Origin: Verrucomicrobiota bacterium | Lineage (GTDB): Bacteria; Verrucomicrobiota; Kiritimatiellia; B70-G9 | Direction: 5' to 3' | DNA: 7,394 nt | Assembly: GCA_003641465.1 (NCBI GenBank) | Contig: QNAJ01000070.1 | Coordinates: 1-7,394, forward strand | Shown: positions 1 through 5,349 of the stretch, piece after piece | Layout of the letters: each line of letters begins with the position of its first letter | Numbering within the stretch: the first letter of the stretch is position 1 | Made by a program: the position numbers and the translations under genes | Notes under the pieces: generated by a model | The model's input: the letters and a program-made list of their open reading frames with translations, nothing else | Told to the model about the DNA's origin: nothing | Databases searched by the model: none

Positions 1-26
1 ACACCCGAAAAGTCGAGGACGAGAAA

Positions 27-1145
27 TTGATCGAGATTTCGATGACAAGTCCGCAGAACCCCGATGGTGAGTCGGAAGCCGCCGGCTTGCAGGTACCGGC
101 TGTGCCCTGGACGCAGATTGAAGCTTGGCCAATTGCCACTGCCGGCCTGCCCACCCGGATCGTGTCCCGAGCGCTGCAGCGCGGATATCAGACGGTCGGC
201 GAGCTTCGCCGCATCCCCGAGGAGGAAATTCTTCAATGGAGAAGCGTCGGCACGATCAGCATCCAAAAGCTGCACAACTTTTTCCACCTGTGTGAGGTCA
301 TTTCCCGCGGAGCTCTTCGTTTGGGAACTATCGGAGAAATATTCATGCTTTTCCTTGACGAAGACGAAGCCAACGTCCTTACCGCCCGCTACAACCTGCG
401 GGTCCCCTACCGACCCCACGGACGCCGAACCACCCTGCAGGAGATCGGCCGCATGACGAACCGGACTCGCGAAAGGGTCCGCCAAGTGGAGGAAAGCGCC
501 TTCCATAAGTTACATAGTAATCTGGCGAGAACCTGTCTGGAGCCGTTCTACGTATATTTCCGCAGCATCCTTACCGGGATGCAGGGCAGCGCCGAATGTC
601 GCGACATCATGGAGACCGTTGATCCCTCTCTTTTCGGAGATTTCAATCCCTGTGCGGTATTAGCGTTCTTCTGCGAGCTTCAACCGGAAATCTTCACTAA
701 CCGGGGATCTGTATTCAGCCTGCTCAGTCACTCAATTCTCTCGGGCATAGAACAGCGCCTGATCCAGCTTCTGCGGTCGCATCAGGGCCCGTTGCCGGAG
801 CCTCTGCTGACCCGGCGGTTCCAGGAAAGTATCCCTGCTCCTTCCGCCAGCGAAATACGGGTTGCCCCACTCATCGCCCGGGACTCGGACCGGATCCTTA
901 CTACTATTGACGGCAGACACCTGCTTCCCGAACATCTCAGCTACGTTGTAGCCGAACGCATGCAACAGATGACTCTGCCAGCTCACTTCCGCGATATTGC
1001 ACGTGCAGTGAACGACCTGCTTACCCCGGCCAGCCGCGTAGGAGCGGGTATCGTGCTGCGGCAATTGAACTCCAGTTCTCTATTCTCCAGAGTGGACCGC
1101 GGCCTGTACACGCTGGCGCCCCGGACGGGCTACGCGATCATATAG
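27..1145 (+). CDS. Composite transcription-type DNA-binding protein: alpha-CTD-like HhH + sigma-70 region 4 + C-terminal winged helix (HARE-HTH-like)
   Basis: About 372 aa, predicted cytoplasmic. Residues ~38-95 resemble the RNA polymerase alpha C-terminal domain: a helix, then TVGELRRIPEEEIL, then the hairpin WRSVGTISIQKL. The family's GKKS loop reads GTIS, so the lysine matching E. coli K298 is isoleucine. Residues ~104-166 match sigma-70 region 4: LDEDEANVLTARYNL, then LQEIGRMTNRTRERVRQVE, which contains the hallmark RERVRQ(I/V)E recognition helix. Residues ~241-300 look like a degenerate winged helix. Residues ~308-364 (LPAHFRDIARAVNDLL ... LFSRVDRGLYTLA) fit a HARE-HTH-like winged helix. 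No sigma region 2 is visible, so it is unlikely to be a complete sigma factor; an RNAP-associated regulator is the inference. The start is uncertain: the frame is open to the left edge. TTG at 27 has GAGG eight bases upstream, and ATG at 42 is the alternative. All domains lie well inside either start. Confidence 0.8.
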   Translation: MIEISMTSPQNPDGESEAAGLQVPAVPWTQIEAWPIATAGLPTRIVSRALQRGYQTVGELRRIPEEEILQWRSVGTISIQKLHNFFHLCEVISRGALRLGTIGEIFMLFLDEDEANVLTARYNLRVPYRPHGRRTTLQEIGRMTNRTRERVRQVEESAFHKLHSNLARTCLEPFYVYFRSILTGMQGSAECRDIMETVDPSLFGDFNPCAVLAFFCELQPEIFTNRGSVFSLLSHSILSGIEQRLIQLLRSHQGPLPEPLLTRRFQESIPAPSASEIRVAPLIARDSDRILTTIDGRHLLPEHLSYVVAERMQQMTLPAHFRDIARAVNDLLTPASRVGAGIVLRQLNSSSLFSRVDRGLYTLAPRTGYAII

Positions 1146-1206
1146 ACCGGGGAAAACTGGAAAATCGGGTCTTCCTCGGAGCGCAATGGATCTCGTGTCG
1201 GCGTAC

Positions 1207-1234
1207 TTGCCGGATCCCGTGCTTTGAGTATGCT
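1207..1234 (+). promoter_or_regulatory. Candidate sigma-70-type promoter for the LptF/LptG-family gene
   Basis: TTGCCG (1207-1212, 4/6 to TTGACA) and TATGCT (1229-1234, 4/6 to TATAAT) are separated by 16 bases. The start predicted from this -10 falls about on the ATG at 1241, and no Shine-Dalgarno sequence is visible before that ATG, so the transcript could be leaderless. The hexamers are only partial matches. The rest of the 95-base gap (1146-1240) shows only a weak hairpin. Confidence 0.35.
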
Positions 1235-1240
1235 ACGCAC

Positions 1241-2329
1241 ATGAAATTGATCGACAAATATCTTTTCCGGAACCTTGCGGTTCCGCTCTTCTGGTGTCTG
1301 GTAACCTTCACCTTACTCTACGTGGTGTATGACCTCTTCGACAATCTGCCCGACTTCATAGAGGGACGTACGCCTTGGCCGGAAGTGGTCAAGTACTACG
1401 TTTTCCTGATTCCTTCGGCACTGATTTATATCGTGCCGTTTTCGCTTCTCCTGGCCACTCTCTATTCTCTATCCGGACTTACCCGCCATAACGAGTTGAC
1501 CGCCATGCGTGCCAGCGGGGTCAGCATCTACCGCTTGGTAGCCCCTTACCTCTTTGTCGGGCTTGCGGCTTCGGTGCTGGTTTTAGCCGTGAACGAGACT
1601 CTCGCGCCCTGGTCTGCCTACTGGTGTCACCAGTTCGTACGCTCGCAGCGCCACCGCGGTAAAATCAACGTACACATCGCCTACCACCTGGCTTTCAAGA
1701 ACGAACGCAAGAATCGTGTGTGGAAAATCGAACAGTTCGACACCCGGACCTTCGACATGCGCAACGTCCAGGTCCTCCAGCAAAGAAGGGATGGCACCGA
1801 CGACTACAAGATATGGGCCCGGCGCGCCGAGTGGCTGGACCGCCGCTGGTGGTTCATCGAGGCCGAAATACAGCACTATGATCGGCAATCGCGTCCACTG
1901 GGCCCGCCGGAATCCCATCCCTGGCTGGAAATGAGCCAATTCGACGAGACCCCGATGCAGTTCCTCAACGAAGTCAGAGATCCCGAATTCCTTTCAGCCC
2001 GGGATCTGCGCAACTTCATCCGCACGCACCGTAAGCTCTCGGCTGAGACGGTTAATCGTATTCTGGTTGATTTCCACCATCGGCTGGCGGTCCCGTGGAC
2101 GTGTCTGGCAGTGACTCTTCTGGGCGTATCCTTCGGTGTGCATACCGGCAGGCGTGGAGCACTGTCCGGAATCGGTCTCTGTCTCGCTCTGGTTTTCAGT
2201 TACTACTTCCTAGTCAACACATTCCTGGCGCTGGGTAAAAAGGGGGACCTGGCACCATGGCTTGCGGCCTGGGCGCCCAACATGATCTACCTTATTCTCG
2301 GATCGGTACTTCTCCGTCGCATCCGCTGA
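1241..2329 (+). CDS. LptF/LptG-family permease (YjgP/YjgQ), LPS export ABC transporter transmembrane subunit
   Basis: 362 aa, the usual length of LptF or LptG. In the Lpt system, LptF and LptG pair with the ATPase LptB in the inner membrane, extract LPS and pass it to the LptC/LptA bridge. The expected 3 TM - periplasmic domain - 3 TM layout is visible: hydrophobic spans at ~11-33, 51-80 and 97-118; a soluble, charged, beta-rich region at ~125-260; then spans at ~282-300, 306-330 and 338-358. HNELTAMRASGVSIYRL (83-99) is the conserved coupling segment after TM2, and HHRLAVPWTCLAVTLLG (279-295) is the conserved entry to TM4. The N-terminal IDKYLFR and the ETLAP after TM3 favour LptG over LptF, but I cannot settle this by eye. 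No second family member is in the window, so the partner must be encoded elsewhere. The gene points away from the upstream regulator by 95 bases and has no clear ribosome-binding site. Confidence 0.93.
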   Translation: MKLIDKYLFRNLAVPLFWCLVTFTLLYVVYDLFDNLPDFIEGRTPWPEVVKYYVFLIPSALIYIVPFSLLLATLYSLSGLTRHNELTAMRASGVSIYRLVAPYLFVGLAASVLVLAVNETLAPWSAYWCHQFVRSQRHRGKINVHIAYHLAFKNERKNRVWKIEQFDTRTFDMRNVQVLQQRRDGTDDYKIWARRAEWLDRRWWFIEAEIQHYDRQSRPLGPPESHPWLEMSQFDETPMQFLNEVRDPEFLSARDLRNFIRTHRKLSAETVNRILVDFHHRLAVPWTCLAVTLLGVSFGVHTGRRGALSGIGLCLALVFSYYFLVNTFLALGKKGDLAPWLAAWAPNMIYLILGSVLLRRIR

Positions 2330-2368
2330 TACTTCGCAGCCCTATGGTGCTACCCTAACCGATCGCTA

Positions 2369-3259
2369 TTATGGCGCGCCTGCAGGGGCGCTCTGCAGGT
2401 AACGCCAGGCCACCGCCAGGGAGAGGATCGCCAGAAGCAGCTTCAGTAGGCGAGAAGGAAGGTGCTTCTGAAGCCGGACCCCCAGATAGATGCCCGGGAA
2501 TCCACCCGCCGCAAACAGCACGGCAAGACCCGGATCAGGTAGTGCGGTTGCCCCCAGCAGGTATCCCGTAAGACCGTAGCTGACTGCACCGGCACCCGAA
2601 TTGATGAAATTGGCCAGCAGCGACGATCCCGCCGCGATGTATACCGGAATGCGGAAAAAAAGCACCAGCACGGGCACCAGCAGGCCGGCCCCCCCGATGC
2701 CATAGGCTCCTGCGGCGACCCCCACTACGAAGCAGGTAATTGTCAAACGTATTGCATGGACTCTGCCGCGTGTGCCGGCAAAACGCCAGGTAATCCAACG
2801 CAGATCGAAGTAAACATCCTCAAGCTCTGCTTTCCCATTGCGCAGATCCTCCTCGTGACGCTGAACAACCCGCACAACGAGCAGAACGGCACTCGCCAAT
2901 AGAAACAGGCCTGCAAAAGTTCGGAATGCCGCTGCTCCAGGCAGGTAGAGTATTCGCATCACCACCCCTACGACTATCCCCGGCAGACTTCCTACAACCA
3001 CTGTCAGACTCAGCGGCCAGCACATCCGCCTCTCACGAATGAGGCGCATGACTCCTCCCGGGGTCGCCAAAACGTTGTAGAGCATATTCGTCGCACTCGA
3101 GCAGGGTCCCGTCACACCCAGCACACTCAGCTGAAAAGGGAGCAGATAGAGTGCCCCACTGATTCCTGCTGGGGAACAGAACAGGCCCACTGCAAAGCCT
3201 GCAGCTACGGGGATCAGAGGATTCACCCTGATCCCTGCAATGGGAAAGTCCAGCGTCAA
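2369..3259 (-). CDS. TauE/SafE (DUF81) family membrane transporter, putative sulfite/sulfonate-type exporter
   Basis: About 296 aa from the chosen start. The family's internal duplication is clear: GFAVGLFCSPAGISGALYLL, followed by a long polar-flanked segment with ATNMLYNVLATPGGV, and a second copy GVAAGAYGIGGAGLLVPVLV followed by AAGSSLLANFINSG. A charged stretch between the halves (RHEEDLRNGKAELEDVYFDL) fits the cytoplasmic loop of the longer TauE/SafE members. I place the start at TTG 3259, because GGAGGGGAG (3274-3266) lies six bases before it and the product then begins xTLDFPIAGI, close to the N-terminus I recall for homologues. ATG 3289 adds 10 residues (Gly-rich), overlaps the upstream gene by 13 bases and lacks an SD. 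Substrates of the family are sulfur oxyanions, sulfonates or other organic anions; nothing here fixes the substrate. It follows the beta-barrel gene closely and is probably co-transcribed and translationally coupled. Confidence 0.9.
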   Translation of the reverse strand: MTLDFPIAGIRVNPLIPVAAGFAVGLFCSPAGISGALYLLPFQLSVLGVTGPCSSATNMLYNVLATPGGVMRLIRERRMCWPLSLTVVVGSLPGIVVGVVMRILYLPGAAAFRTFAGLFLLASAVLLVVRVVQRHEEDLRNGKAELEDVYFDLRWITWRFAGTRGRVHAIRLTITCFVVGVAAGAYGIGGAGLLVPVLVLFFRIPVYIAAGSSLLANFINSGAGAVSYGLTGYLLGATALPDPGLAVLFAAGGFPGIYLGVRLQKHLPSRLLKLLLAILSLAVAWRYLQSAPAGAP

Positions 3260-3265
3260 GAGAGA

Positions 3266-3274
3266 CTCCCCTCC
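3266..3274 (-). promoter_or_regulatory. Strong Shine-Dalgarno that decides the TauE/SafE start
   Basis: GGAGGGGAG on the minus strand, six bases upstream of TTG 3259-3257 and immediately after the TAG stop (3279-3277) of the upstream gene. It would lie inside the coding region if ATG 3289 were used, which argues for the shorter protein. Confidence 0.6.
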
Positions 3275-3276
3275 AC

Positions 3277-4065
3277 CTACCACTCCCATCCGGCGTAAAC
3301 GACCGGCCCGGAAAGGACTACATCCGCTTCCGCAGGAAGATCGTCGTCCTCCACGTCAACGCCCACATACCGGTAGCCGATCCCCGCGAAGGATCCCAGC
3401 ACAAACTCCATCTCCGCCCTCACCTGAATATCAACGTAACTCGCGCTCACGTCTCCGAGATCCCACTTGGATCCGCAGGCCGTCGCCTGAAATCCAAGAA
3501 ACGGCAAAGGATAGCTTAAAAAGTACACGCCGATGAATGGCATGGGACTTTCCACGTCGCCGCGGGCTGAACCCACGCCGCTGGCCGAAGCTTCCACCTC
3601 AGCCGATACGTACTGCATCCCTATCATGTATCCGCCACGGGCCAGAGACGTTCCCGGACTGAAGCGGTAGAACGCCTTGACCAGAGTCATATCCAGCGAC
3701 GACTCCACCAGCGTGGACCCCGGGTATATCTTGTCATAAAAACGAATCATACGGGTCACCCGCGCTTCCTCGGAAACCGAAAGCCGATTGACTTCCAGTC
3801 CGACCTGATGCACATCACCAACTACAACCTGTCCGCCCGCCACGGTCACGGCGCTGTCGTAGCCCAGATCATCGTCCAGGTCCACGCGAGTACCGGAAAC
3901 ACCGTGATAGCCGACTGCGACATCGCCATCCGGTGTCATCCAGAAAAGAGAGCCCTCGACCTGCAAGGTCGCCATGGCGCTGTGTGTACCGGAAAGGATC
4001 AGCCAGACGAATAATATCCAGCCCGTCCACCTCATACTCCGCCGAACGTAGACGACCGATCGCAT
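3277..4065 (-). CDS. Predicted outer-membrane beta-barrel protein with signal peptide, function unknown
   Basis: 262 aa. The N-terminus is a signal peptide: basic MRSVVYVRRSMRW, hydrophobic core WILFVWLILSG, and an AxA-type site, with cleavage likely after HSAMA (residue 32). The mature chain alternates polar and apolar residues in short strands (QVGLEVNRLSV, GYMIGMQYVSAEVEA, IQVRAEMEFV, GIGYRYVGVDV) and ends VVYAGWEW with a terminal aromatic residue, as outer-membrane barrels inserted by BamA do. An early GTRVDLDDDLGYDSA (58-72) resembles the 'DLDxDLG' segment of small uncharacterised bacterial barrels. By length, 8 to 10 strands are likely. I do not recognise an enzyme signature such as PagL, PagP or LpxR. 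A second in-frame ATG at 4035 (M11) would still give a signal peptide, but its GGAG is only one base from the ATG. It is the first gene of a minus-strand unit with the TauE/SafE exporter. Confidence 0.72.
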   Translation of the reverse strand: MRSVVYVRRSMRWTGWILFVWLILSGTHSAMATLQVEGSLFWMTPDGDVAVGYHGVSGTRVDLDDDLGYDSAVTVAGGQVVVGDVHQVGLEVNRLSVSEEARVTRMIRFYDKIYPGSTLVESSLDMTLVKAFYRFSPGTSLARGGYMIGMQYVSAEVEASASGVGSARGDVESPMPFIGVYFLSYPLPFLGFQATACGSKWDLGDVSASYVDIQVRAEMEFVLGSFAGIGYRYVGVDVEDDDLPAEADVVLSGPVVYAGWEW

Positions 4066-4066
4066 G

Positions 4067-4100
4067 CTACCTGTACCGCCTGCTGCCGGGAGGCTGGTAG
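4067..4100 (-). promoter_or_regulatory. Leader hairpin covering the start region of the beta-barrel gene
   Basis: In the minus-strand transcript, CTACC (4100-4096) can pair with GGTAG (4071-4067), and inside it GCCT (4094-4091) with AGGC (4081-4078), around a nine-base loop. The 3' arm contains the only SD-like AGG and ends one base before ATG 4065, so folding would mask the ribosome site. Internal asymmetry (1 versus 6 unpaired bases) weakens it. There is no U-tract, so it is not a terminator. Confidence 0.35.
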
Positions 4101-4124
4101 AGCCCGTCCGCTGATGCCGAGGGG

Positions 4125-4153
4125 AGCATATTACGCGCGGTCCGGGGACTCAA
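4125..4153 (-). promoter_or_regulatory. Candidate sigma-70-type promoter for the beta-barrel / TauE unit
   Basis: On the minus strand, TTGAGT (4153-4148, 4/6) and TATGCT (4130-4125, 4/6) are separated by 17 bases. The -10 hexamer is identical to the one proposed upstream of the LptF/LptG-family gene. Transcription would begin near 4118, giving a leader of about 50 bases that includes the hairpin at 4067-4100. Confidence 0.45.
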
Positions 4154-4190
4154 GGTAGAAGCGTCGCCATGTCCCGGTTCCCAATTTGTG

Positions 4191-4219
4191 CTGAAAAGTA
4201 ACTCCGGAGATGGGATAAT
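4191..4219 (+). promoter_or_regulatory. Candidate extended -10 promoter for the DUF6868 / YhfC-like unit
   Basis: CTGAAA (4191-4196, 4/6) and GATAAT (4214-4219, 5/6) are separated by 17 bases. TGG directly before the -10 supplies the extended -10 TGn motif. Transcription would begin near 4226, giving a leader of about 35 bases to ATG 4261. This is the best promoter match in the window. Its -35 lies 37 bases from the -35 of the divergent minus-strand promoter. Confidence 0.55.
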
Positions 4220-4222
4220 CTC
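4202..4222. repeat. Overlapping short inverted repeats inside the plus-strand promoter
   Basis: CTCCGGAG (4202-4209) is a perfect 8-base palindrome in the -35/-10 spacer. GAGAT (4207-4211) and ATCTC (4218-4222) form an inverted repeat whose six-base centre, together with part of the second arm, contains the -10 box. Either could be an operator half-site pair, but such short repeats also arise by chance. Confidence 0.3.
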
Positions 4223-4248
4223 GACTCGGAAACGGCAACTTATCGCGC

Positions 4249-4255
4249 AAGGAGG
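4249..4255 (+). promoter_or_regulatory. Consensus Shine-Dalgarno for the DUF6868-type gene
   Basis: AAGGAGG ends five bases before ATG 4261. It is the strongest ribosome-binding site in the window and fixes the start of this small gene. Confidence 0.8.
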
Positions 4256-4260
4256 TTGTT

Positions 4261-4506
4261 ATGACTCTGCACATCGCCAGGGAAATCATGGGATGGTGTA
4301 CACTGCTGAACGTCGGCCTGCTGATCGTATCATCAGCCATCGCAATCACGGCACGGAGGCAGATTTGTCACCTGCACGGCAATCTCTTCGGCATTAACCC
4401 CAGTAGCTGCGGTGTGGCACTCTATTGCTTCCTCGGAATCTACAAGGTACTCCTGCTAGTCTTCAACCTCGTGCCCTATCTGGCGCTGGTCATTGTGACC
4501 CGATGA
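4261..4506 (+). CDS. Small two-helix membrane protein, DUF6868-like
   Basis: 81 aa, function unknown. The order MTLHIAREIMGWCTLLNVGLL - charged turn ARRQICHLHGNLFGI - second helix ending VFNLVPYLALVIV matches the DUF6868 pattern as I recall it: an N-terminal 'LGWCxxINxGLL' helix, a central 'LHGxxFxL' amphipathic loop and a terminal 'KxxxLxFNLVPYLAL' helix. Helices are predicted at ~11-30 and ~53-79, with both the N- and C-termini probably on the same side. The gene has its own promoter candidate and a consensus SD, so it is real despite its size. It lies 39 bases upstream of the YhfC-like gene on the same strand and is probably co-transcribed with it. A role as partner or regulator of that protein is an inference from adjacency only. 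Confidence 0.8.
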   Translation: MTLHIAREIMGWCTLLNVGLLIVSSAIAITARRQICHLHGNLFGINPSSCGVALYCFLGIYKVLLLVFNLVPYLALVIVTR

Positions 4507-4545
4507 TCTGGCTAAAGAGGCGAAATCAGGCAGGATGAAGCGGGT

Positions 4546-5337
4546 ATGAGCGCGATTGCCGGGGGAGCAGTCTCGTCCTTCCTCATGATCGCAGTGGCCG
4601 TCACTGCGTTTGCTGGGTGCCGACGGCTCACACGGGTCAGCACACGATGGTTCCTTGCCGGAGCAGCCGTGTGGCTGCTCGCAGTGGTGCTGAAGTTCGT
4701 ATGTGCCATACTCTTCAACCAGGCTGTTCTGGCCGAGATCAGAAGACTGAGCTCCGCACCTGCATGTCAGTTTGCCGGCGCTGTTTTCCTGGGGGTCGAG
4801 TCCAGCTTGTTTGAAATGGGTATCACTCTGCTGGCGGTGATGATATGGCATCGTTGGGGACGGCCCATGGCTCGGGCGATTGCCATCGGAATCGGTGCGG
4901 GAGCCTTTGAGGCGCTTCTGGTGGGCGGTGCGGCACTTGCCAGCGTTACCTGGGCCGCGTCTGGCGCGGCCGCGGCGGCAGAAATGAGGCAGGCGCTGAG
5001 TACATTCCAGCATTCGACCCCGCTGTTCTGGCTGGTAGGGCCCGTCGAACGAATCATCGCGATTCTCTGCCACGGCGCCAGCCGTGCCCTCATACTTTCA
5101 GGGTACGCGCGCAGGACCCGGTGGCGGATTGTAGGTGGATTTGCGCTTTTTGCACTACTGGACTCGGTGGCGGGGTGGATTCAGCTTTCCGGCAAGATGG
5201 GAACAGTATCAATGTGGAAGCTCGAGTCTGCCATAATACCGGTCGGCATTCTCAGTGCAGTAGTGCTGGTGTGGCTCGGTATGCGCGATGATCGCCCATA
5301 CCGCAATATGCCCCGAAACGTCGAAGTGCCCCCCTAG
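4546..5337 (+). CDS. YhfC-like polytopic membrane protein, putative intramembrane protease relative
   Basis: 263 aa with about seven hydrophobic spans (~3-24, 34-58, 74-101, 110-136, 158-185, 193-214, 226-246). Several segments resemble the YhfC family (related to PrsW and CPBP glutamic-type intramembrane proteases): AIGIGAGAFEALLVGG (113-128, 'GxGxxEAxLLG'), VERIIAILCHGASRALI (167-183, 'ERxxAxxxH') and LLDSVAGWIQ (204-213). The upstream segment where the family has a Glu-Glu-x-x-Arg motif reads LFEMGITLLAV (88-98), so the second Glu appears to be Met91 and the Arg appears to be Thr94. That alignment is from memory; if right, catalysis may be lost or changed. The only ATG in phase after the TAA at 4513 is at 4546, preceded by a weak SD. 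The gene follows the DUF6868-type gene by 39 bases. It could instead be a general polytopic membrane protein outside this family. Confidence 0.68.
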   Translation: MSAIAGGAVSSFLMIAVAVTAFAGCRRLTRVSTRWFLAGAAVWLLAVVLKFVCAILFNQAVLAEIRRLSSAPACQFAGAVFLGVESSLFEMGITLLAVMIWHRWGRPMARAIAIGIGAGAFEALLVGGAALASVTWAASGAAAAAEMRQALSTFQHSTPLFWLVGPVERIIAILCHGASRALILSGYARRTRWRIVGGFALFALLDSVAGWIQLSGKMGTVSMWKLESAIIPVGILSAVVLVWLGMRDDRPYRNMPRNVEVPP

Positions 5338-5349
5338 TTGTTTCCTGCG

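Noticed and set aside
64..456. Second plus-strand frame inside the regulator gene
   Set aside because: The Cys/Arg/Ser/Pro-rich translation lacks domain features, and the overlapping frame has clear alpha-CTD and sigma region 4 motifs.
1144..1172. AGACC/GGTCT hairpin after the regulator stop, considered as a terminator
   Set aside because: A five-pair stem with a 19-base loop and no T-tract; too weak. GGAAAA occurs twice in the loop but this is probably chance.
2345..2400. GGCGCGCC palindrome and nearby GC-rich repeats (CTGCAGGGGCGC, CTCTGCAGG) near the end of the TauE/SafE gene
   Set aside because: They lie in the coding 3' end (codons for SAPAGAP), and no stem with a T-run is formed; likely codon-driven.
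3240..3536. Plus-strand 98-codon frame opposite the barrel gene
   Set aside because: The translation is Pro/Arg/Ser-rich low-complexity, typical of an antisense shadow; no SD.
4131..4349. Minus-strand 72-codon frame across the divergent promoter region and DUF6868-type gene
   Set aside because: It overlaps both promoter candidates and the strongest ribosome site of the window and has no family resemblance.
4456..5073. Long minus-strand open frame (205 codons) opposite the YhfC-like gene
   Set aside because: The translation is rich in His, Arg, Ser and Pro with no domain or hydrophobic pattern, while the plus strand gives a coherent seven-helix membrane protein. It is an antisense shadow of GC-rich codons.
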